DNA from: Xiphydria camelus
Lineage: Eukaryota; Arthropoda; Insecta; Hymenoptera; Xiphydriidae
Length of the DNA: 64,000 nucleotides
Assembly: GCA_963678675.1 (NCBI GenBank)
Contig: OY783196.1
Span: forward strand, 29,986,827-30,050,826
Direction: 5' to 3'
The notes under the pieces were generated by a model. The model was not told where the DNA came from. It made no database searches and was given only the letters and a program-made list of their open reading frames with translations. This document shows positions 38,845 through 51,100 of the stretch, piece by piece. Made by a program: the position numbers and the translations under genes. Each line of letters opens with the position of its first letter. Position 1 is the first letter of the stretch.

Positions 38845-38918
38845 AAAGTTATAAATATAATTAAATTGACAGTGTATGCATAAAGTTATAAATATAATTA
38901 AATTGACAGTGTATGTAT
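38845..38918. repeat. 37-bp tandem duplication
   Basis: Two adjacent 37-bp copies (38845-38881 and 38882-38918) differ at one base (GTATGCAT against GTATGTAT). The unit includes TTATAAATATAATTAAATTG. Confidence 0.95.
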
Positions 38919-39174
38919 AAAGCTTTAATGAAAATCGACGATGAAAGGAAAAGCGAAGTGCTATTTTTACGAAAATGGACTCAATTGAACTGGATTGAAC
39001 TAAATTACCCATAAATAAAAAATTCTTACTACAATTTCTTTCTCGTAGTGAAAAATTCGTGGAAGAAAAGTGACAATGAATTTCGATGAGTGAAACGCAA
39101 TAATAAGTGCGGCTGAAAAAATTTGTAATTGACATGAGTTTGTACGCATGACAATTTCTTAGTAGGCAGCCAAT

Positions 39175-42100
39175 ATGTATAGAGTAATATTAATAGTTTC
39201 CGTGTGCATTGCGGTAGTTTCTTCGAAAAATGCGGATATTACAGTGAACAAGAAAGATGACCCTGGAAGAAGATTTGAGTAAGTAATAATCTTGGAATTT
39301 TAACGCATCCATATTTTTGAAGTATCTCGTCGGAAAAAAAGTGTCGGATGACGTTGAATATTTGGGAAGACAAGAATGAAAATGTTAATCGTTCGAGCAA
39401 AAGCGTCGTGCAACAATCGACGTCATTAACGTCAATTCCGTACTTTCTTCCGGAAACATTTTCAGGCAAATATATTTTCTTGTTCGAGCAACAGGAAATT
39501 ACTCGTCGTTTTATGAGAACAATAAATATATTCATTTAATTAAATGCCTATAAATAATGTTATCAATAAATTCGAATTTTATTTCAACTGATTAACGCCA
39601 AATACAAATCATTGAACCGCGATTTTGCTTATTACATCTTCACAGTGCCCGTAACTGTACACATACTTAATCTGTATTTTTTGTCAACGTCAGTTCCTTT
39701 TTCTCCTTCGCACACTTATCAGCTCACGTAACCCGATACCTCATATCGCGGGATAATCGCACGTAATACGAAGCCTTTTATAGGTTGATTGTAACCCAAA
39801 TAAACGATATTTCCACGAAACGATGGCGAAATTCGCAAAACGTCACCCGACACGATGACTGAGAATGAGGGATAAGGTCAACCGTCGACATTTCATCGTA
39901 GTACAGACTGAATGCTAAAAATTATATTAAAAATGCTTTACGATATTTTTGTAGGTGATAATTCTCGAGAAACCCTTAGATTTTGCTTTTAATTATATTA
40001 GCCAGGGATAAACCTTAATTCGAACGCAGCACATTTTCCAAAACTACTCTACTAACTAGCCGATTCAATATTCCGTACAGATCAACGAGCACATCTCCAA
40101 TAGACTCTCCCATTGACCATGAAGAAACGTACGCCTCGGAGATCAGATCCAAACGATCGATGGCCCCAGTAATACCTCTCGAGGACTCTGAGCAAATAGA
40201 AGACTTTCAATCGAATCGACCTAGACCCAAAACAAAACGTTGCAAGCCCTGCCGATATTATCTCAATGATCCAAGCGTCTCCTTGAAATTAGAACGAGAG
40301 GAAGAGAGAGAACGAATGGACGACCCGAGAAGGTTCACCAATGACCCGGAAAACACCACGAATGTAATATTTCGTATGGCCCGAAAATACGACGAGGACG
40401 ACAATGAAATCAGCTCCGAGAGCGAAGAAAAGCTTCAACTGCGATCCGCGGCGCTGAAAACCCCGAAAGCTTTGCTGAAAAGTATTTCTACGTTAACATC
40501 AACCAGAAAAGACGATCCTTGCGATGATGCAGAAATCAACAGAGACAACACCGTGCTGAAGAGAGTTAAAACTCATCTCAGCCCTGAAAACCATAATATC
40601 CTTACTTTGGTCGGCAAAAGGGGTGGTTCTCCCTGTCGTCGCCACAGGCCGAAGTACGTGTGTTACTGTCGCGAAGCTGGCTGTAAGAATAGAAATTGCG
40701 AGCGAGTTATTCTGGAGACGTATCCTGTGTGGAGAAAAGCTAGACCCGTCTTTATCGAGAGAAGAGTCGCACCGCCCGGAGTCGTCGGTAATCGCGAACC
40801 GTCGGGGGTGCCTACGTGCGATACGAGCGGCGCGTTGGCAGTTCAGCAAGCTCAGCAGCACGTCGCAGGAATGTCTCGAGTGCCTCTTATCGCCGGCTAT
40901 GCGCCTGGCAACGGTCTTACGAAAACAAATTATGACATACGGACGCCAAAAATAAAAAATATGCCCGTTGCACAGAAGCCTCGTCGTCCTCTTTCACAAG
41001 CGTCAATCGCGACGCTGCAGATACCCTCGGTCTCGTCGTATCATCCTAGAGTGACTTCGAACAATCTTCCGACGATAGTCAACCCTGAACAACTCGCTGG
41101 ACCAAGTTATCCTTACCAGACTCTTGACCAATATCGGCAGGATTCTGAACAACCCTGCGTTTATAAAATCCCTTCAAATGCAATTCCATCGAGGAAAAGC
41201 ATCGGCGAACAGCCAGTTATTACGCAACATGGTAACGAGGTCTCTAAAGGCGACGAACTTCCTGCTGATCGTGCAATTTCAGTAGGTCATGGTTCACCGG
41301 TCGATCGGAAACCCGATCGACCGCTGATGGAGAAGGAATCGCAATATACGGAGGAATGTATAAGAATGTTCGGGCGAGAATATTGCGCCATTGCTTCGAC
41401 AACGACGACGCCAAAGAAAGAAATTATCGGACGGGAAAAGCAGGGTTCGGAGGGCACTGTCTTTCGAAAACCCGAGGAGGTTTCGTCGTATTATGTGCTA
41501 ACCGAAGATTACGATTATGGAGACTTCGATGGAAGTACGGAATATTCGAGTTTCGAAGATCGTCGTGAGGGGCATGAAATACAGTCGAGCGAGAAATTAA
41601 CCGTGACTTCGGAGTATCTTGAAGGCGATGACACCTTCGAAACGGTGGCTGGACCGCATTCTAACGAAAGATATTCTGAAGAATTGAATGACTTACAGGA
41701 CAGCGTCGAAATTGGTAATGATCATGAAACTGTTGGATACGATACTCAGACTCATCACAATGATGGAAAAACACCTTCTCCTTTTCTTCGAGGCGATATA
41801 CAGAGTTCTGATAGAAATTATGGGATTCCTGAATATCCTGAAAGTGAAGAATCCTACGAGGAAGAAGCTGTCCGCTCTGGACCTGATTACTCAGGATATT
41901 CTCCTGGCTCCATCGAGCACTCGACGAATCAATTCGACCTTGAAGAGAAGCCTTATCGATCGAGAATGGAATACGAAGAAATGCATGGAACATCTTCAAC
42001 AATTCGAGTTCCACTTCGATCGCGATATAAATATGAACCCTATTCCACAACTTACGATAAAATTACTAGTTCAACACAGAAACCTTACGAACCTCGAAAG

Positions 42101-45100
42101 CCGAACGAAAAACTATATGGTATTCCAGGGGGTGGTCGCTGGTTGGATGTTTCCTACGAAGATGTGACAGATACGCCTTTCCATAGTACCGCTTACATTC
42201 CCTCTGGATCGCAAAGCAAATACAAACCTGATATAATAGGAGATACTAACTACTCGATAGAAGAATCCTTTGAAAATAAATCCTATGAGTCGCAAGAATA
42301 TCATGAAGAAGTACAGGGAACCTTCGACGGGGATACGACTGGAACTCCTCCTTACACTGCGACTTACATACCCTTGAAATTCCAAAATGGGGATGAACCT
42401 GAATCTTCACTAAAAGACACCGAAAACTATGCAAAACGACCAGATGATTATAGCTTCGATGATTACAATTCCCTTAATCCTTATTTCTCACTTTTTCACA
42501 CTAATCAAAACTTCCGAAATTATCCACGATACGGATATCCAACTTCTTACCGAACTACCGATAGAAGCTACCATTCCGAGCTCGCAGGTAGTTCACTCAG
42601 CCCTACACAGAAAGAGAAACAGTATCCTTCTTTAAAGGTAAGTCGACCTGAAGAATACATGAAAACATCGAGTCGATTAAGTAAAATTCAAACTACGGAT
42701 AGATTTGAAACTACCTATACCACCATTCGAACTTCATTAGCGAACGTTGGAAGTGAAGAAAAGCAAAGTGAAGAGAGCGAAGAACAGTTAGAGTCTCCTG
42801 AAGGATCCGACGAAACGGTCCATCAGCCTCTTAGGGGAAGCGAAGAATTTCAGAATACCGAATCTGAAGAAGAATCCGAAGAATTTTCAACGCCTTTCGA
42901 AAAACAAGATTATTCTGGATCCGATCAATTTATGAGTCATCCTGAATACTACGAGACTCAAAGTACTAAAGGATCAGGAGCTATTCATGGTACAACACAT
43001 ACAACATCGGTATCCATCGAAAGCAAAGAGACGGAAACTGAAGAGAACAACGAGCAAATGAAATCACGTTATGAGCCTAGCAAAACATTTTACCACTCTC
43101 CCAGCAAAGAACGTAAAAGAATCCGACCACCCTCCAGTTCACAATTTAAAGAAAGTACACGAGCACACCCTGAAGAGCCTGTCACCAAATGGAAAGACGT
43201 ATCGGAGACAATTTCGACAGCCTCTGACGGGCAGGATTATTACGCGGGAATCAAGGAAGTAACCAACTCCTACTTCACCTCCCACGCTTACGATTACGTC
43301 AGCGATGAAACTGATAAATATCCCGGCTTCACCGGAAGTGGGCCAACTATCTACGAAGACCTTCAGTCGTCATCTGTGGAGAAGGAAGATACGATGAAAC
43401 CTAGTCAACCATCACCAAAAGGGTTCAACAATGACAGGAAAAGAAAAGGTCCCTACGATTGGTCCACTCAAGAGATACCAACTAGAAGAACAGATTTGAA
43501 AAATGTCCACATCGAAGCTCCATTACAAGACGACGATGATGATGAGGAAGATGAAGATGACCGAACGTACGAACAAGAATCATCAACTATTTCAAATGAG
43601 GATGTTGAGATGGACGAAAGACTGATTGGAACTACGAAAAGGGTGCAAAATGATATGAGTTTGTCCTCCGAAAGTGAAGAAGAAGATGAATTAGAAGAAT
43701 TTAACAATCCAGAGGAAACGAAACTACCCGGGTACGATGGTAAAGACGTTCCTGAAGATAGACTTCGCGGAACGAATTCTTCCGTGTTGGAGCAGAAAAG
43801 CGAAGAGGACTTCCCTTCTGAAACAAAAAGCGACAAAGTCGGAAGAATACCTTCAACTAAGCAGCCTTTGAAAAATATCATACCCGAAACTATTGGAGGC
43901 AAAAATGATTTTTCTACAGAAAATACGAGCTCTTTAAGTACCGAAGAATATTACCCCACGAATTCTAAGGAAACAGTGAGCAGAAAAGTCGCGATGGAAC
44001 ATTTCACTAAGAAACCGAAAAACGTCGAACCTGATAATTTTGGAGATGAAAATGATTCTTTCTCCGAAGACTCACGGACATTGAGTGACCATACCAAAGT
44101 CTCCGAAATCATTGGAGAGTCTTATGTAACGACCTCTTTAGAATATAGCACTACGTCATTCAGTACATCAAAGTCAAAGGAAAATGCCTTTAAAGGAATT
44201 CCGAGCAGCGAAGAATTTTCTGCCGAACTGGTGGATGCAAGTTCTTCTACCACCGAAGAAGTAATCTTAAGTTCGAAAAAAAGTGGCACGGAATCAATGC
44301 CAGAAAGTGAGGAAGACGAGGAATCTCATATAGTCAGTGACGAATATGAAGCATCCACTGAACCATTGAGTACGAATACTTCGAGTTCCGAAGAAAGCGG
44401 AGAAAGGACGGAGTCCAATATAATCGGAGATGAATATACAAAATCCGCTGAATCAATAGACAGGAGTAGTTTGAGTTCTGAGAAAAATGAAGAACATGTG
44501 GAGTCAGATACAACGGGGGATAAATATGAGTCCTCTGTTGAACCATCGGACAAAGGTACTTCAAATTCAGAAGAAAAGAGTTTCGACAATTCATTGGAAA
44601 GCAGAGAAAGTACAGAATCGCATAACGTAATCGGAGACGAATATGAAACAAGCACTGAACCATTGGATACGAATATTTTGAGTTCAGAAGAAAGTCAGGA
44701 AACTACGAAATCAGATATGATCGGAGTCGAGTATTTAACGTCCACTGAATCGTTAATTACGAGTAGTTCAGATGACAGTGAAGAGAGAACAAATTCAGAT
44801 ATAATCGGAGATGAAATGTCCACTGAATCGTTAATTACGAGTAGTTCAGATGACAGTGAAGAGAGAACAAATTCAGATATAATCGGAGATGAAATGTCCA
44901 CTGAATCATCAGGTACGAGTAATTTGAGTTCAAAAGGAAGTGAAGAAAGCACGAAGTCAAATATGCTGCGAGATAAATTTACATCCATTCAACCATTCGA
45001 TAAAGATACTTCAAGTTCGGAGGGAAGAAGCTCGGCAAATTCATTGGAAAGCGAAGAAAGCACAGAATCACGTAATATAGTCGAAGATGAATATGAAATA

Positions 45101-48100
45101 TCTACAAAACCATTGAGTATAAGTATTTCGAGTTTAGAGGAAAGTGAGGAAAGTACGAAATCAGGTATGATCGAGGATGAACATTTAACGTCTACTGAAT
45201 CATTAAGTAAAAGTATTTCGAATTTAGAAGAAAGTAAAGAAAGTACGGAATCAGATATGACGGGAGATGAATACGCAACATCCATTAAACCAATGGATAG
45301 AAGTCCTTCAAGTTCGGAGAAAGAGAGCGCAGATGAGTCATTAGAAAGTGATGAAAATATAAAATCACATAATACAGTCGAAGATGAGTACGAAACATCC
45401 ACTGAAGAATCGAATACAAATACTTCAAGTTCAGAGGAAAGTAAAGAAAGTACGGAATCAAATATAATGGGAGACGAACATGCAACATCAATTGAACCAA
45501 AGGACAGAACTCCTTTATTAAGTTCGGAGGAAGGAAGCGTGAATAAATCATTAGAAAGTGAAGAAAGTATAGAATCACATAATATAGTTGAAGATGAATA
45601 CGAAACGTCCACAGAAGAATCGGATACAAACACTTCGAGCTTAGACGAAAGCGAGGAGAGTACCAAATCAGATATAAACGAAGATAAATATGCAACGTCT
45701 ATTGAACCGTTCAAAAAGGATAGTTTGAGTTCAGAAGGAAAAGGTCCTAAGGATTTCTCAGGAAGTGAAGAAAGCACGAAATCACATCTGATCCTGGGTG
45801 AATATATATCATCTACCGATTTCACGAGCACTTCGTATGTCGAAGAAAGTATTTCAAGCAATTCAATAGAAAATAAGGAAGAAATAGAGTCGCGTACTGT
45901 CGGAGATACACATGCAACATCCACTGAATTACTGGACACGAGTAGTTCAAGTTCAAAGGAAGGAGACTCTCAGGATTTGTCGGAAACTGAGGAAAGTACA
46001 AGGTCACATAGAGTCGGAGATAAATACGAAACGTCCGTTGAACCATCGAGTACAAATACTTCAAGTTCAGAGGAAAGTGAAGAAAGTACGGAATCAAATA
46101 TAATGGGAGACGAACATGCAACATCAATTAAACCAAAAGACAGAACTCCTTTATTAAGTTCAGAGGAAGGAAGCACGAATAAATCATTAGAAAGTGAAGA
46201 AAGTATAGAATTACATAATATAGTCGGAGATGAATACGAAACGTCCACAGAAGAATCGGATACAAATACTTTGAGCTTAGACGAAAGCGAGGAAAGTACC
46301 AAATTAGATATAAGCGAAGATAAATATGCAACGTCTATTGAACCGTTCGACAAGGATAGTTTGAGTTCAGAAGAAAAAGGTCCTAAGGATTTCTCAGGAA
46401 GTGAAGAAAGCACGAAATCACATCTGATCCTGGGTGAATATATATCATCTACCGATTTCACGAGCACTTCGTATGTCGAAGAAAGTATTTCAAGCAATTC
46501 AATAGAAAATGAAGAAGAAATAGAGTCGCGTACTGTCGGAGATACACATGCAACATCCACTGAATTACTAGACACGAGTAGTTCAAGTTCAAAGGAAGGA
46601 GACTCTCAGGATTTGTCGGAAACTGAGGAAAGTACAAGGTCACATAGAGTCGGAGATGAGTACGAAACGTCCGTTGAACCATCGAGTACAAATACTTCAA
46701 GTTCAGAGGAAAGTGAAGAAAGTACGGAATCAAATATAATGGGAGACGAACATGCAACATCAATTAAACCAAAGGACAGAACTCCTTTATTAAGTTCAGA
46801 GGAAGGAAGCACGAATAAATCATTAGAAAGTGAAGAAAGTATAGAATTACATAATATAGTCGGAGATGAATACGAAACGTCCACAGAAGAATCGGATACA
46901 AATACTTCGAGCTTAGACGAAAGCGAGGAAAGTACCAAATTAGATATAAGCGAAGATAAATATGCAACGTCTATTGAACCGTTCGACAAGGATAGTTTGA
47001 GTTCAGAAGAAAAAGGTCCTAAGGATTTCTCAGGAAGTGAAGAAAGCACGAAATCACATCTGATCCTGGGTGAATATATATCATCTACCGATTTCACGAG
47101 CACTTCGTATGTCGAAGAAAGTATTTCAAGCAATTCAATAGAAAATGAGGAAGAAATAGAGTCGCGTACTGTCGGAGATACACATGCAACATCCACTGAA
47201 TTACTGGACACGAGTAGTTCAAGTTCAAAAGAAGGAGACTCTCAGGATTTGTCGGAAACTGAGGAAAGTACAAGGTCACATAGAGTCGGAGATGAGTACG
47301 AAACGTCCGTTGAACCATCGAGTACAAATACTTCGAGTGTAGAGGAAAGTGATGAAATCACGAAATCAAATATGATCGGAAACGAACATCCGGTGTCCAC
47401 TGAACCGTCAAATACGGATATTTCGAGTTTGGAGGAAAGTGAGGAAAATACGAAATTCGGTATGATCGGAGACGAACGTGCAGCGTTCATCGAACCGTCG
47501 AACATCGATACTTTAAGTTCGGAAGATAGAAGCCCTCAAGATTTCTCGGAAAGTAAGGAAAGTACGGAATCGCATATGACCCTGGGCGAATATGTATCAT
47601 CTACAGATTTCACGAGCATTGCGTATGTCGAGAAAAGTATTTCAAGCGATTTAATGGAAAGCGAGGAAAGTATAGAGTCCGAAAGTGTCGGAGTTATGCA
47701 TGCAACATCCATTGGACTATTAGACACAAATAATTCAATTTCAGAGGAAGGAGACTCTAAAGACTTCTCAGAAAGCGAAGAAAGTACAGAATCGCATATG
47801 ATTAGAGATGAACATATTTCATCCATTGGACCACTGCATGAGAGTACTTCAAGTACGGAGAAAACAGACATGAGCGATTTATCGGGAAGTGAGGAAAATA
47901 CAGAATCTCGTTTCATTGGACACGAATATGATACTTCCACTGTATTGCAAGATACTGGTACTTCCAATTCAGACGAAAGTGTCTCAAATGAACTAACTGC
48001 AAGTGAAGAAGCATCAAAAATACCGTATAGTTCTATCGACATGATTTCTTCAACAGAAACCAAGAAATCTCGCTTTATTGGAGACGAACGTGCAACGTCC

Positions 48101-51100
48101 ACTGAACCATTAGACACAAATATTTCAAATTCGGAAGAAACAGACTCGAACAATGTATCAGGAAGAGGGGAAAGCACGAAATCTCGCATAATTGGAGATA
48201 AATATGCAGCATCAACCGAACTACCGAATACGGATACTTTAAATTCGCTGGAAAATAACTCGAGCGATTCAACTACGCAGGAAAAATTTTTAACCACGAC
48301 TAAAAATCCCGACGGCGTAATATCTCCCTCAGAAAGTGCGAAATCTCGATTAATCGGAGATAAGTATAAGCCATCTACCGATTTGACGGGTGCTCCAAGT
48401 TCAGAAGGAAGTCTTTCTGTGGATTCAACGGAAAGTGAAGAAAAAGCGGTATCTCCTACACTCGGGGATAAGCATACAACAACCTCTAAATTGTTTGACA
48501 TGACTACTTTCGGTGTAGAGAAGAGTATTTCGAGTGATTTAACCGGGATCGAGGAGAGCACGGAATCTAATATAGTAGAAGAAAAAAATGTTACACCCAG
48601 TGAACCGTGGGGTACGCCTACTTTGATTTCGGAGGAGAGTGCCTCGAGCGATTTAACTGGAAGTGAGGAAAGCATGAAATCTAGCATAATCCAAGACAAA
48701 CATGTTACAGTCACCGAACTGTCGGACACGAATACTTCGATTTTGAAAAAGAGCGATTCGACGAGAAGTGAAGAGAGCATGGAATCTGATATAGCCGAAG
48801 AGGAACATGTTACATCGACGGAACTATCTGACACGACTAGATCGGGTTTGAAAGAGAATATTTCGAACAACTCAACCGAAAGTAAGGAAGGTACTGAGTC
48901 TAATATAATCGAAGAAAAACAGGTAACACATGGCGAATTGGAAGATGTGGAAACTTCAGATTCAGAGGAGAGTACCTCGAACTATTTGTCTGAAAGTGAA
49001 GAAGATACGGAATCTTTTACAGTCGAAGAGGAACAGGTTACATCTATCGAACCTTGGGACGCAAATACTTCGGTAACAGAGGAGAGCGATTCAACGAGAA
49101 GCGAGGACACAGAATCCCACCTAGTCAGAGAGAAATACGTAACATCCACGGAAATATCGGATATGAATACCTTGAATTTGGAGGAAAAAAGTTCAAATGA
49201 TTTATCAGAAAATACGGAACATACAAAATCTCATACGGTCGGTGGTACACAAGTGCCTCACACCGAATTATCTAATATCATTCCTTCAAATTCGGAAGAG
49301 AGTACCTCGAATGAGTCTACGGAAAGTGCAGAAAGCACGGAATCTGGTATTATAGAAGATAGACATATTACACCCACTGAATTTTCGGACACGACTATTT
49401 CGATTTTGGATGAAAATACCTCGAGCGATTCTATAGGAAGTGAAGAAAGAACGGAATCTGGTATTATCAAAGACAAACATAAAATATCCACTGAATTTTC
49501 GGATACAACTATTTCAATTTCGGATAAGAATATCTCGAGCGATTCTACGGGAAGTGGAGAAAATATGAAATCTAATATTGTCGAAGACAGGCGCATTACA
49601 CCCACTGCATTTTCGGACATGACTATTTCGATCTCGGATGAGAATATCTCAAGCTATTCTACGGGAACTGAAGAAAGCACGGAATCTGGTATTATCGAAG
49701 ACGGACATATTACACTCACTCAATTTTCGGATAGGACTACTTCGATTTCGAATAAGAATATCTCGAACGATTCTACAGGAAGTGAAGAAAGCACGGAATC
49801 TGGTATTGTCGAAGCCGGACATATTACACCTACTCAATTTTCGGACATGACTACTTCGATCTCGGATGAGAATATCTCAAGCTATTCGGCGGAAAGTGAA
49901 GAAAGCACGGAATCTGGTATTGTCGAAGACAGACATATTACACCCACACAATTTTCGGGAATGACTACTTCGATTTCGGATGAAAATATCTCGAGCGATT
50001 CTACGGGAAGTGAAGAGAGCATGGAATCTGGTATATTCGACGACAGACACATTACACCTACTGAATTTTCGGATACCACTATTTCGAGTTCGGATGAGAA
50101 TACCTCAAGATATTCTACGGGAAGTGGAGAAAGAACGCAATCTGGTATTGTCGAAGACAAACATAAAACATCCACTGAATTTTCGGACACAACTATTTCA
50201 ATTTCGAATAAGAATATCTCGAAGGATTCTACAGGAAGTGAAGAAAGCACGGAATCTGGTATCGTCGAAGCCGGACATATTACACCCACTCAATTTTCGG
50301 ACATGACTACTTCGATCTCGGATGAGAATATCTCAAGATATTCTACGGAAAGTGAAGAAAGCACGGAATCTGGTATTATTGAAGACAGACATATTACACC
50401 CACACAATTTTCGGACATGACTACTTCGATTTCGGATGAGAATATCTCGAGCGATTCTACGGGAAGTGAAGAAAGCATGGAATCTGCTATTATAGAAGAT
50501 AGACATATTACACCTACTAAATTTTCGGACACGGCTATTTCGATTTTGGATGAAAATACCTCGAGCGATTCTATAGAAAGTGAAGGAAGAACGGAATCTG
50601 GTATTGTCAAAGACAAACATAAAATATCCACTGAATTTTCGGATACAACTATATCAATTTCGAATAAGAATATCTCGAGCGATTCTACGGGAAGTGGAGA
50701 AAGTACGAAATCTGATATTGTCGAAGACAGACGCATCACACCTACTGAATTTTCCGACACGACTATTTCGATTTCGGATGAGAATATCTCGAGTTATTCT
50801 ACGGGAAGTGAAGAAAGCACGGAATCTGGTATTGTCGAAGACAAACATAAAACATCTACTGAATTTTCGGACACAACTATTTCAATTTCGGATAAGAATA
50901 TCCCGAACGATTCTACAGGAAGTGAAGAAAGCACGGAATCTGGTATTGTCGAAGCCGGACATAATACACCCACTCAATTTTCGGACATGACTGCTTCGAT
51001 CTCGGATGAGAATATCTCAAGATATTCTACGGAAAGTGAAGAAAGCATGGAATCTGGTATTGTTGAAGACAGATATATTACACCCACACAATTTTCGGGC

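Larger units (their letters stand above)
37635..39174. other. Intergenic: heparanase 3' UTR and promoter of the giant gene
   Basis: AT-rich with no coding sequence. The left part should be the 3' UTR of the heparanase-like gene, with two poly(A) signals near 38 kb. The right part holds a TATA-like box, a 37-bp duplication, and a possible 5' UTR intron: a donor-like GTAACG at 38775 and an acceptor-like TTTCTTAG just before the start codon. These promoter and UTR elements are suggestions only. Confidence 0.5.

Noticed and set aside
39348..39539. 63-codon open frame inside the giant-gene intron
   Set aside because: No similarity, no splice support, and it lies between a good donor and acceptor that join in frame.
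47536..48870. 444-codon open frame on the minus strand, with similar ones throughout 44-53 kb
   Set aside because: It is the antisense shadow of the Ser/Thr/Glu repeats. Its Ser/Leu/Val pattern repeats with the same periods, and there is no start context or known domain.
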